From Terrisporobacter petrolearius (GTDB taxonomy: Bacteria > Bacillota > Clostridia > Peptostreptococcales > Peptostreptococcaceae): a stretch of DNA of 64,000 bases. Numbering within the stretch: position 1 is the first letter of the stretch; each line of letters opens with the position of its first letter. This document shows, in pieces, positions 1-8,500 of this stretch. Under the pieces are notes generated by a model, which worked only from the letters and a program-made list of their open reading frames with translations, was not told the origin of the DNA and made no database searches. Both the position numbers and the translations under genes were made by a program. The stretch lies in assembly GCF_032598785.1 (NCBI RefSeq), contig NZ_CP102984.1. The stretch is one strand, 5' to 3'.

Positions 1-269
1 TAAATATGGCCAAAATGCTAAATATAAACATATTAGGTCTAGTAGAAAATATGAGTTATATTGAATGTCCAGACTGCAATAATAGGATTAAGTTATTTGA
101 TGGAGAAGAAACAGAAGCATTCTTGAAAGAAATGGATTTGGATCTTTTAGGAGAATTACCAATGACTAGAGAAATTGTGGAAATCACTCATAAGGGATCA
201 GAAGAAGTAAGTGAAGAATTAGAAAATATTTTAAGTGGTATAGTAGAAAAAATAAATGAAAAAATATAA
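1..269 (+). CDS. mrp: Mrp/NBP35-family Fe-S carrier ATPase, C-terminal end (5' partial)
   Basis: This is the last ~88 residues of a P-loop ATPase of the Mrp/NBP35 (ApbC) family, which binds and hands on Fe-S clusters in the cytoplasm. The reading frame is open to the left window edge, so the ATP-binding N-terminal part lies outside. Visible hallmarks are the segment GLVENMSY, followed by the CPDC cluster-binding pair and the FLGELP-like stretch (here LLGELPMTREI) near the C-terminus. The internal ATG at position 6 is not the true start, because the family runs ~280 residues or more. No terminator is visible after the stop. The family call is firm; the client proteins are unknown. Confidence 0.85.
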   Translation, partial: NMAKMLNINILGLVENMSYIECPDCNNRIKLFDGEETEAFLKEMDLDLLGELPMTREIVEITHKGSEEVSEELENILSGIVEKINEKI

Positions 270-360
270 AAGAATTGAATTATATAAAATTATATTAAAA
301 TGAACTTGTTAAAATTATTAAAAATACTATAATTATTTCTAGGGTAAAAGGATACTAAAA

Positions 361-1335
361 ATGAAAGTAAAGGTTATGACTGTATTTGGTACTAGACCAG
401 AGGCTATAAAAATGGTTCCTCTAGTAAAAGAATTAGAATCTAGAGAAGAAGTAGATAGTATAGTATGCGTAACAGCTCAACATAGACATAGATACATTTA
501 ATATAAAACCTGATTATGACTTAAATATTATGAAACCAGGTCAAACCCTTGCAGATATAACTAGTAGAGCTTTACAAAATTTAGATTGTGTTATAAGAGA
601 AGCTAAACCGGATATTGTATAAGTACATGGAGATACAATGACAACTTTGGCGGCTAGTTTTGCAGCGTTTTACAATAAAGTAACTCTTGGACATGTGGAG
701 GCAGGTCTAAGAACTTATAATAAATATTCACCTTAATATGTTACAAGAAACACAGCAATAGATTGTCTAAAAACTACAATAAGAGAAAATTATACTAATA
801 ATATAATAAAAAAATAGGTAATGACAGAATGATACTTCTTACAGCTCATAGACGAGAAAATTTAGGGCAAAATATGAAGAGTATGTTTGGTGAAATAAAA
901 AGAATAGTTGATGAATTTGAAGATGTTCAAGTTGTTTATCCTATACATTTGAATCCTATTATTAGAGAAACTGCCAATGAAGTATTTGGAGATTGTAATA
1001 GGATACATTTGATAGAGCCTTTGGAAGTATTAGACTTTCATAACTTTCTTAATAAATCTTATATAATAATGACAGATAGTGGTGGAATCCAAGAAGAGGC
1101 ACCTTCTCTAGAAAAAACTGTATTGGCACTAAGAGACACAACAGAAAGACCAGAGGGAATAGATGCAGTCACTTTAAAATTAGCTGGTGTAGAGGAAGAA
1201 ACTATCTATAATTTAACAAAGAAATTATTAACTAATAAAGAACTATACAATAAAATGTCAAATGCATCAAATCCATATGGTGATGGAAATGCAAGTAGAT
1301 ATATTGTTGATGAAATAATAAAAAAATTTAAATAG
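361..1335 (+). pseudogene. wecB: UDP-N-acetylglucosamine 2-epimerase (non-hydrolysing), multiply disrupted
   Basis: Pieces of a WecB/MnaA epimerase (UDP-GlcNAc to UDP-ManNAc, for envelope polysaccharide) lie in order but in changing frames. The N-terminus reads MKVKVMTVFGTRPEAIKMVP. After CVTAQHRHR, near 490, about a dozen codons are lost and the frame shifts by one. A TAA stop replaces a sense codon at 620-622 before VHGDTMTTLAASF. Another TAA sits at 734-736, where roughly 45 codons of the usual protein are missing. A final frameshift lies in the A-run at about 808-814, restoring the frame that gives ILLTAHRRENLG and the C-terminal half to 1335. The open part from 829 lacks the nucleotide-sugar entry region and should be inactive. 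With at least four independent lesions, sequencing error is an unlikely explanation. Confidence 0.85.
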
Positions 1336-1346
1336 GAGTTGAAAAA

Positions 1347-1802
1347 ATGTTAGAAGTAGGAGTAAAAGCACCTGAATTTAAATTACTAGATAAAGACGGG
1401 AATGAAGTAAGTTTATCAGATTTCAAAAATAAAAAAGTAGTACTGTATTTTTATCCAAGGGACAATACAGCTGGATGCACTAAACAAGCATGTGCTTTCA
1501 GGGATAGTTATGAACAATTTACATCAAAGGATGTAGTAGTAATAGGAATAAGTAAAGATAGTGTAAAATCACATAGTAATTTTGCTACAAAGCATGAACT
1601 GCCATTTATATTACTATCAGATCCTGAACTTGAAGCAATAAAGGCTTACGATGTATGGCAGGAAAAGAAGTTATATGGAAAAGTTAGTATGGGTGTGGTG
1701 AGAACAACATATATTATAGACGAAAATGGAATTATAGAAAGAGTATACAATAAGGTTAAAACTGACAAGAATGCAGGAGAAATATTAGAATATTTAGGAT
1801 AG
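1347..1802 (+). CDS. bcp: Thiol peroxidase of the BCP/peroxiredoxin Q family
   Basis: The 151-residue cytoplasmic peroxiredoxin reduces H2O2 and organic hydroperoxides with electrons from thioredoxin. The peroxidatic cysteine is C44 in DNTAGCTKQAC and the second cysteine is C49, the CX4C spacing of the atypical 2-Cys BCP subgroup. The family's usual TPGCT reads TAGCT here. YFYPRD precedes the active site and a conserved VxRTTYIID strand lies near residue 115. A GGAGTTG ribosome site stands 7-9 bases before the ATG. The gene starts 11 bases after the decayed epimerase gene, so it may once have been co-transcribed with it. Its own terminator is split by the insertion sequence that follows. Confidence 0.93.
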   Translation: MLEVGVKAPEFKLLDKDGNEVSLSDFKNKKVVLYFYPRDNTAGCTKQACAFRDSYEQFTSKDVVVIGISKDSVKSHSNFATKHELPFILLSDPELEAIKAYDVWQEKKLYGKVSMGVVRTTYIIDENGIIERVYNKVKTDKNAGEILEYLG

Positions 1803-1806
1803 ATAT

Positions 1807-1824
1807 AAAAGAACCGAATTTAGT
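1807..1824 (+). terminator. Left arm of the bcp terminator, split by the IS
   Basis: AAAAGAACCGAATTTAGT is the rising strand of an intrinsic terminator. Its partner strand and T-tract are found 1.3 kb away at 3122-3145, on the other side of the insertion sequence. The hairpin can therefore no longer form directly after bcp. Confidence 0.7.
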
Positions 1825-1827
1825 TAT

Positions 1828-1860
1828 GACCCTGTCAAGTAGACACTCATAAAAAAGGCA
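1828..1860 (+). repeat. Terminal inverted repeat of the IS, orfB side
   Basis: This end pairs with 3087-3118 in inverse orientation, sharing AGTAGACAC and, after a two-base offset, ATAAAAAA plus GGCA. The outermost bases (GACCC versus ATCCC on the other end) match only partly. Confidence 0.7.
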
Positions 1861-1862
1861 CT

Positions 1863-2729
1863 TTAAGCGGCATGTGTTCGGTATTCAACTGGACTCATGC
1901 CATTTTTTATTTGTACACGTTCGTGATTGTAGAAAGAAATATATTCCTCTATAAGTTTTGTGATTTCTTTTGAATCTCTTGTATCAACTAGATAGACTAG
2001 TTCACATTTTAGATGACTAAAAAAACTTTCAATAGGAGCGTTATCCCAACAGTTACCTCTTCTAGACATAGATTGCTTAATTCCATTAATTTTTAACTTA
2101 TATGAGTATTGTTTTCTAGTATACTGAAACCCTTGATCTGTATGTATTATACAGTTTTTTTGCAAGTTCATATTTAAAAGTTTATCTATTGTATTTTGAA
2201 CTAATAATGTATCGTTTCTTGAACTAATATCATATGCTACAATTTCTCCATTAAATAAATCTTTTGCAGCATTCATATATATAAATTTACCTGGCTTATT
2301 ACTAACAGGTATGTATGTTATATCCATGCATATTTTTTCTAGTGGTCTAGTAGCTGTAAAATTCCTATTCAGTATATTATCAGCTACTTTAGATGTCTTG
2401 AATTTACGCTTATATACTTTTTTTCTAATAACAGATTTGATTCCTAATTCTTTCATTAATCTATATACTCTTTTATGATTTACATCAAATGATAAAACTC
2501 TATTTAAATATATACAAATTCTTTTCCTACCGTAGGTACCTCTATATTTTTTATGCAACTCTAAAATGTGTTGTTTTATAATGTTATTTTCTTTATCCCT
2601 ATCGGTAGTTTGTAAAGGTCCGTTAATCCATTTATAATAGCCGCTTCGCGATACTCCTGCTAACTTACAAAGACTTGAAACACTATACTTATGAGATAAT
2701 GACTTGATGATTAAGAACCTATCACTTAT
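1863..2729 (-). CDS. IS3-family transposase OrfB (DDE integrase domain), expressed by -1 frameshift
   Basis: OrfB is the catalytic part of the transposase and is read as a fusion with OrfA. Its frame is open from the A6 slip site to the stop at 1863 and carries the HTH_21-like segment (KLAGVSRSGYYKW, then HKKYRGTYGRKRI). The retroviral-type catalytic triad follows: Asp in ICMDITYIPV, Asp in IHTDQGFQYT, and Glu in NAPIESFFSHLKCE. The first ATG in frame, at 2558, falls inside the protein and has no convincing ribosome site, which supports translation by frameshifting from orfA rather than separate initiation. No inactivating lesion is seen. Confidence 0.88.
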   Translation of the reverse strand: MSDRFLIIKSLSHKYSVSSLCKLAGVSRSGYYKWINGPLQTTDRDKENNIIKQHILELHKKYRGTYGRKRICIYLNRVLSFDVNHKRVYRLMKELGIKSVIRKKVYKRKFKTSKVADNILNRNFTATRPLEKICMDITYIPVSNKPGKFIYMNAAKDLFNGEIVAYDISSRNDTLLVQNTIDKLLNMNLQKNCIIHTDQGFQYTRKQYSYKLKINGIKQSMSRRGNCWDNAPIESFFSHLKCELVYLVDTRDSKEITKLIEEYISFYNHERVQIKNGMSPVEYRTHAA

Positions 2730-3043
2730 TTTTTCTTGCCCGATAGGGTATATAACTTTTTTAAGAATTCATTCTCCATCCTTAAATAATTTAATTCTTC
2801 TTCAATAGAATTAAATTTAGTTTTAGGTCTACCTTTTTTATAACCAGTAGCTCTACCTCTAGTTTCTTCATCAAAGGCAGTTTCACCCTTGGCATTATAC
2901 AATTTAACCCATCTTTGAACCTGAGTTTTATCTTTTATATCTAAAGAACGAGCAACACTAACTGCACTCATACCTTGATTTATATACATATCTACAGCTT
3001 TCAATTTTACTTCTTTATTATATTTATTATATTTTTTAGACAT
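2726..3043 (-). CDS. IS3-family transposase OrfA (helix-turn-helix subunit)
   Basis: OrfA is a basic ~105-residue HTH protein that binds the IS ends. The start is set at the ATG at 3041-3043 (MSKKYNKYNKEVK) because an AGGGAGG ribosome site lies five bases ahead. An upstream in-frame ATG at 3079 has no such site. VARSLDIKDKTQVQRWVKLY is the HTH and FLKKL near the end belongs to the leucine-zipper-like region. The last codons on the minus strand are AAG AAA AAA TAA. Slipping back one base on the A6 run (plus-strand 2729-2734) enters the orfB frame as ISDRFLIIK. Confidence 0.88.
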   Translation of the reverse strand: MSKKYNKYNKEVKLKAVDMYINQGMSAVSVARSLDIKDKTQVQRWVKLYNAKGETAFDEETRGRATGYKKGRPKTKFNSIEEELNYLRMENEFLKKLYTLSGKKK

Positions 3044-3086
3044 AGAACCCTCCCTTATTGTAGTTACATTTAGCATCATTATACGA

Positions 3087-3118
3087 TGCCTTTTTTTATG
3101 TGTCTACTATAAGGGGAT
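3087..3118 (-). repeat. Terminal inverted repeat of the IS, orfA side
   Basis: This is the inverse partner of 1828-1860. It lies just upstream of the orfA start, so it also contains or borders the transposase promoter. Confidence 0.7.
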
Positions 3119-3121
3119 TAT

Positions 3122-3145
3122 ACTAATTTATTTGGTTCTTTTTTT
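3122..3145 (+). terminator. Right arm and T-tract of the bcp terminator, split by the IS
   Basis: ACTAATTTATTTGGTTC followed by a T-run is the complement of 1807-1824. Removing the IS and one TAT copy would rebuild a hairpin with TAGT-TAT-ACTA at its tip. Confidence 0.7.
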
Positions 3146-3183
3146 ATGGTATTATAAGAAGAAGAAGATAGGAGTGAGACATT

Positions 3184-4068
3184 TTGAAATTACAAAAACC
3201 AGGAATGAGAAATATAAAAACAGGTATAGGAGTTATGATATGTGTACTAATTGGGAAAATGAATGTAATAGATAGTACTTTTTATGCAGCAATAGCTTGT
3301 ATAGTTTCCATGCAAACAACTGTAAAAAGCTCGTTAACAGTAGGTTTAAATAGATTAAAAGGAACTTTTATTGGTGGTTTAATAGGATTTCTATTTGTAC
3401 TTATTCATCCAGGTGACCCAATAATATCTTGTTTAGGAATAATCACAACTATTTATATTTGTAATATTTTAAAAATAAATAAATCTATAACTATTGCTTG
3501 TGTTGTATACTGTGCAATTCAATTAAATATAGGTGATGCAAGTCCAATAGTATATTCTTTATCTAGAACTTTAGATACATCTATAGGAGTAATTGTAGGA
3601 GTAGCTGTAAATTATTTTATATATAGACCTAATTACTTAGAAAGCATATATAAAGAAATTAGAATAATCGAGGAAACATCAATTAAGCTACTAAAGAGCG
3701 AAATAGAAAAAGGTGAACACGCTGATATTTCATCTTTAAAAAATGAAATTACAAGATTAGAAGGATTGTACAAAAATTTTTTAGAAGAATTAGAGTACAG
3801 TAATGAAGACATTGAGAATAAAGAAATAAACAATACTATAAAAAGGTGTAAACAGATTTACTTACATCTTCAAGTTTTAGAGCAAATGAAGGATAAATGT
3901 TATCTAAATAAGGAAAACTATATTAAATCTAAAAGTATATATGATACTTTACCAAAAGGTATTGAAATAAAAGATAATACAAGTACTGTTTATAACTATC
4001 ACATTAGCTCCATAATTGATAGAATAAATGAAATACATGAAATGGAAGAAATTAATGATGATAATTAA
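3184..4068 (+). CDS. Aromatic-acid-exporter-like membrane protein (ArAE_1 / DUF939)
   Basis: The protein has 294 residues. The first ~145 hold about four to five hydrophobic membrane segments (for example IGVMICVLIGKM, FIGGLIGFLFVLI, IGVIVGVAVNYFIY). The rest is a soluble charged helical domain, the arrangement of the ArAE_1 family of putative aromatic acid exporters. The conserved QTTVKSSLTVGLNRLKGTFIG stretch links the membrane helices. Translation starts at TTG with GGAGTGAG upstream; no ATG is available at the correct distance. The gene follows the IS, so its original promoter may have been affected. The substrate is unknown. A relative of the same family lies at 11171-12139. Confidence 0.78.
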   Translation: MKLQKPGMRNIKTGIGVMICVLIGKMNVIDSTFYAAIACIVSMQTTVKSSLTVGLNRLKGTFIGGLIGFLFVLIHPGDPIISCLGIITTIYICNILKINKSITIACVVYCAIQLNIGDASPIVYSLSRTLDTSIGVIVGVAVNYFIYRPNYLESIYKEIRIIEETSIKLLKSEIEKGEHADISSLKNEITRLEGLYKNFLEELEYSNEDIENKEINNTIKRCKQIYLHLQVLEQMKDKCYLNKENYIKSKSIYDTLPKGIEIKDNTSTVYNYHISSIIDRINEIHEMEEINDDN

Positions 4069-4204
4069 AGTGATTTATATATAATGGTTTAATATATATA
4101 AAAAAATTAAAAAAGCTTAAAATAAAGATAACTCATAATATTTTTTTTTTCGTGTTATAATTACTTTGTCAGTATAATCAATATTTAGACAGGGGGAAGA
4201 CATT

Positions 4205-5290
4205 ATGAATTTTGAAATGCCGAAATATATTCATCCAAATTTTCAACAAGAGAAATTTGAAAATGCTCCAGATGCAAAATATGTATTAGTAGAAAAAGAT
4301 AAAGTTGCACCTGATAACTACCATGCAATGTCTATTTTTCCAGAGTACTTTAAAATTGAGGGTGAATGGAAACTAGCTAAAGAATCAAGAATGGATTGTG
4401 TTGCTAGACTAAGGGATGATAAAGAAATAGAGGTAGTAGAGTTTAGACATTTAAAAGTTGGAGATAAAATTATCGTTGGAAGAAGTGAAAACGGTAGTGA
4501 GGGAATATATTTACACACAACAGGATTCGAAGAAGAAAAAGCTGAAGAAGAAGCTTTTGCATTTAGAGGAAGTAGATCAAGAGAAACTTCACAAACTATG
4601 GACTACGACCAATTAATTGAACTTCTAAAACATGAAAAAGAAAATGGATATGTAGTTTGGGTAATGGGACCAGCAGCAGTGTTTTCTAAGGGAGCTAGAG
4701 ATTCATTAACAAAATTAATAAATAATGGGTATGTAGATGCTTTCTTAGGTGGAAATGCAGTTGCAACTCATGATTTAGAAGCAGGAGTATATAATACAGC
4801 ATTAGGACAAGATATATATACTCAATGTTCTATAAAAGATGGTCATTATCATCACCTAGATTTATTAAATAAAGCAAGAAAATATGGTTCTATAGAAAAA
4901 CTTATAGAGGGCGAAAATATAACATCAGGATTAATTTACTCTTGTGTAAAAAACAATGTACCTATCGTACTTGGAGGGTCTATAAGAGATGATGGTCCAC
5001 TTCCTATAGTAATAGCAGATGTGTATGAAGCTCAAGAGCAAATGAGAAATCAAGTAAGAAAAGCTACAACTGTAATTTGTATGGCAACTCAATTACACAC
5101 AATTGCTACAGGAAATATGACACCATCATTTAGAGTTATTAATGATGAAGTAAGACCAACATACTTCTATACAGTAGATACTTCAGAATTTGCTGTTAAC
5201 AAGTTAAAAGATAGAGGAAGCTTAAGTGTTAGAACAATGATATCAAATGCTCAAGATTTTTTACAAAGATTAGCTGATAATTTAGAATAG
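4205..5290 (+). CDS. Stand-alone LOR/SDH-domain protein, probable archaeal-type ornithine cyclodeaminase
   Basis: The 361-residue soluble protein belongs to the TIGR00300 family. The N-terminal ~85 residues form the LOR/SDH-type domain (YHAMSIFPEYFKIEG, DCVARLRDD). The rest is a Rossmann-like nucleotide-binding domain with the signatures VWVMGPAAVFSKGARDSL, FLGGNAVATHDLE and GGSIRDDGPLP. Family members in methanogens, and the C-terminal part of cyanobacterial AgrE/ArgZ, convert ornithine to proline plus ammonia using bound NAD. The same reaction is inferred here, not proven. An AGGGGGAAG ribosome site precedes the ATG and a strong terminator follows, so it is a single-gene unit. A proline source would fit a Stickland fermenter. 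Confidence 0.75.
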   Translation: MNFEMPKYIHPNFQQEKFENAPDAKYVLVEKDKVAPDNYHAMSIFPEYFKIEGEWKLAKESRMDCVARLRDDKEIEVVEFRHLKVGDKIIVGRSENGSEGIYLHTTGFEEEKAEEEAFAFRGSRSRETSQTMDYDQLIELLKHEKENGYVVWVMGPAAVFSKGARDSLTKLINNGYVDAFLGGNAVATHDLEAGVYNTALGQDIYTQCSIKDGHYHHLDLLNKARKYGSIEKLIEGENITSGLIYSCVKNNVPIVLGGSIRDDGPLPIVIADVYEAQEQMRNQVRKATTVICMATQLHTIATGNMTPSFRVINDEVRPTYFYTVDTSEFAVNKLKDRGSLSVRTMISNAQDFLQRLADNLE

Positions 5291-5294
5291 ATTA

Positions 5295-5328
5295 AAAAAC
5301 TGCTTTAATTTTTTAAAGCAGTTTTTTT
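5295..5328 (+). terminator. Intrinsic terminator of the ornithine cyclodeaminase-like gene
   Basis: AAAAACTGCTTTAA pairs with TTAAAGCAGTTTTT around a short T-rich loop, followed by a T-run. Confidence 0.9.
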
Positions 5329-5416
5329 ATTATGAATAAAATATTTTGATTGATGACGTATAAAAAAAATTGAACATGTAATTTTTTTGATTTATTGTTA
5401 TTATATTAATAAAAAA

Positions 5417-5511
5417 GGTACAATAAGTATGGAGTATAATGTATGGTTTTAATAAATAATAATAAAAATACTATTAAAAAAATTTGTCTTGTACATTATA
5501 CTTATTATACC
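5417..5511. repeat. Imperfect inverted repeat in the promoter region of the propeller kinase
   Basis: The left arm (5417-5443) and right arm (5491-5511) are reverse complements over about 20 bases (GGTA.AATAAGTAT...AATGTA), except for one base and a 7-base insertion in the left arm. About 47 bases separate them. It lies just before the ribosome site of the sensor kinase at 5537 and could be an operator pair, a leader hairpin or the remains of a small element. Its function is unknown. Confidence 0.5.
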
Positions 5512-5536
5512 AGCTAGACAATAAAGGAGACTTATA

Positions 5537-8500
5537 GTGAATAAATTAAAATATACATTAACTCTTTTAATAACTTTAATATGTATATTGCCTAAAGATA
5601 TATATGCATCTAAAATGATGAATTTTGAAAATATAACAATAGAAAATGGGTTATCTCAAGCTTCAGCAGAAACCATAATTCAGGACAGTAAGGGATATAT
5701 ATGGATAGGTACCAATGATGGATTAAACAGATACAATGGAGCAGATATAAAAGTTTTTAAGTATGATAAGGATATTAAAAGTAGTATTATAAGTAGTTAT
5801 ATAACAGCTCTTGGAGAAGATAAAAATGGAAATCTGTGGGTAGGAACAGATGAAGGTTTGAGTAAAATAAATTTATCTGATTACTCTATAAAAAATTATA
5901 GATATTATAAAAATGATAAAGACAAGCCTTATTATGCGATTTTGACAATTTATGTAGATGATAAAGGCAATGTTTATATGGGTAATAATGATGGAGTGTA
6001 TCTTTATAACGAAAAAGGAGGTAACTTTGATAAAATTTTAGGCTTAAAGGATAATATTAGTGATAAAAATATTTACGCTATAAATAAGGACTCACAAGAT
6101 AATTTATGGATAGGTACTGGTCAAGGAATAAATAAAATAGATGCTAAAACAAATAAAGTGTCCCAGTACACTATTGGAAATATAAAAACTACCCAGTGGG
6201 GAAAGATATCATCTATAGTTTTTGATAATAATAATAACTTATGGGTTGGAACTTCCGAGCAAGGTCTAAAAAAGATAGACTTAAAAAATAATAAAGTTAA
6301 ATCTTTTAATATGGATGAAAATAATACTAATAAATTGCAGTCTAATTCCATAAGGAAAATATTATATGATAGTAGTGGAAACATATGGATAGCAACTGAA
6401 AAAGGGATAAGTAAACATATAGAAGGAGATACATTTGTTACTTATAAGAATAAGGACTATGATAGTAGTACTTTAGCTAATAATATTGTATTTACACTTA
6501 TGGAAGATGATAGTGGATTAATTTGGGCAGGAACATACACAGGTGTAAGCATATTTGATTCAAGAAATAAGATACAAATATACAAAAACGACCCCACAGA
6601 TGAAAACTCACTAAGCAACAATGTTGTAATGGGAGTTTATGAAGATGATGAAGGATTATTGTGGATAGGTACTAGGGATAATGGTTTAAACGTAATTGAT
6701 AGAAAAAACGATAATATTATACATATTTATGAAGGAAATACTAAATATGATTTAAGTACAAACGCCATTAGTGTTATTAAAGGAAAAGGTAATGTTATTT
6801 GGGTAGGAACTAGAAATGGTGTAAACAAAATAGATAAAGTAAATAAAACTATTGAAAAGTACACTACAGAGGCTGGATTAATAGATAATAATATTAAGTC
6901 TTTATTTATAGATAGCAAAAATAATTTATGGATAGGAACACCAAAAGGACTTAATATTTTGAATATAGAATCTGAAGAAATTTTTGGAGTGACAGACAAA
7001 TTAATAAAAGCAGGGATACAAGATCCATATATCCAAGAAATTTACGAAGATAAGAAGGGTGTATTTTGGATTGGGGGATATACATCAGGAGGTCTTATTA
7101 AACTTGATCCAAGAAAAAATACAATAGAAACATTTAATAACTATAAAAAAGAAGATGGTGAAGAAGCCGTTGTAAATACCATAAGAAATATAGTAGAAGA
7201 TGAGAATAATAATCTTTGGATAGGAACTAATGATGGACTATTAAAATTTAACAAGGATAAAAAAACATTCAAAGCTTATACAGAGAGGGATGGTTTAGCA
7301 AATAACATAGTGTATCAAATATTAGTAGATGAAGATAAAAATCTTTGGATGAGTACTAATAATGGTATTTCAAAGTTTGATATTAATAATAATAGATTTA
7401 CGAACCTAAGAAGTACAGATGGTCTCCAAAGTAATGAATTCAATGGAAATTCTGCGTATAAATGTAAAAATGGAAATTTTGTATTTGTTGGAATTGAAGG
7501 ATTAAATATTTTTGATCCAAAGGAAGTTTTACAAACGGACTATGAAGGACGAGTAAATTTTGACAGTTTTGAAGTGGAAGGTAAAGACTATACAAATATA
7601 GATGGTAAAGTTTTTAAATATAATGAAAACTTTATAAGAATTAAATATTTTCTTACAGATTATAGAAAAAATAATAACATTCAATATTATTATAAGTTAG
7701 AGGGGGCTAATGATGATTGGGTTCTTGTAAAAAATAATGAAGCCATATTTGGAGACTTAAAGCCTGGGAAATATAAATTTAGAATAAAATGCAGAAACAA
7801 TAGTGGTGAAATGAGTAAAGAAAATAGTGTTAGTTTTACAATAAAGCCTCCTATTTGGGAAAGTAATATAGCAATTATTTTATACATTATCATCATTATG
7901 TTTTTATTGTATAGCAATAGAAATAAAATGAAAAAACTTGATAAATTAGTAAACAAAAAAACAAGTCAGTTAAATGATGAGATGGAAAAAAATAAGATTT
8001 TATATGAAAAAGTTATACAAGCTGAAAGAAGTAAAAATAATTATTTTATAAATCTATCCCATGAACTCAGAACACCTCTAAATGTAATAAATTCGATTGA
8101 ACAATTAATAAGAAGCATTTGTAACTCAGACAAAGAGTTAACAAAAGACAAACTAGAAAGTTATATGGATATTATGAAAAGTAATACAGATAGATTACTA
8201 AATTTAATAAATAACATTATAGATACATCTAAAATTGAAAATGGAAAATACAAGCTTAATAAAGAAAAAAAGAATATAGTTTATATTGTGGAAGAAGCAA
8301 CTTTAAGTTTAAAAGAAAGTATAGAGTCTAGTGGTATAGATCTAATATTTGATACTGAGGTTGAAGAAAAAATAATTAACTGTGATAAATATGATATAGA
8401 AAGATGTATAGTGAATTTAGTAAGTAATGCTCAAAAATTCACACCAAAAGGTGGAAGTATAAGAGTTAATATAGAAGATTTAAAAGATTTTGTTAAAATT

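Larger units (their letters stand above)
1828..3118 (-). mobile_element. IS3-family insertion sequence (about 1.29 kb), apparently complete
   Basis: The element carries overlapping orfA and orfB on the minus strand and imperfect terminal inverted repeats. The ends share AGTAGACAC followed by ATAAAAAA and GGCA. Flanking TAT trinucleotides at 1825-1827 and 3119-3121 fit the 3-bp target duplication typical of the IS3 family. The exact end base is uncertain by one or two positions. The two orfs show no stop or frameshift other than the expected programmed one, so the element may be active. It sits in the loop of the bcp terminator. Confidence 0.88.
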
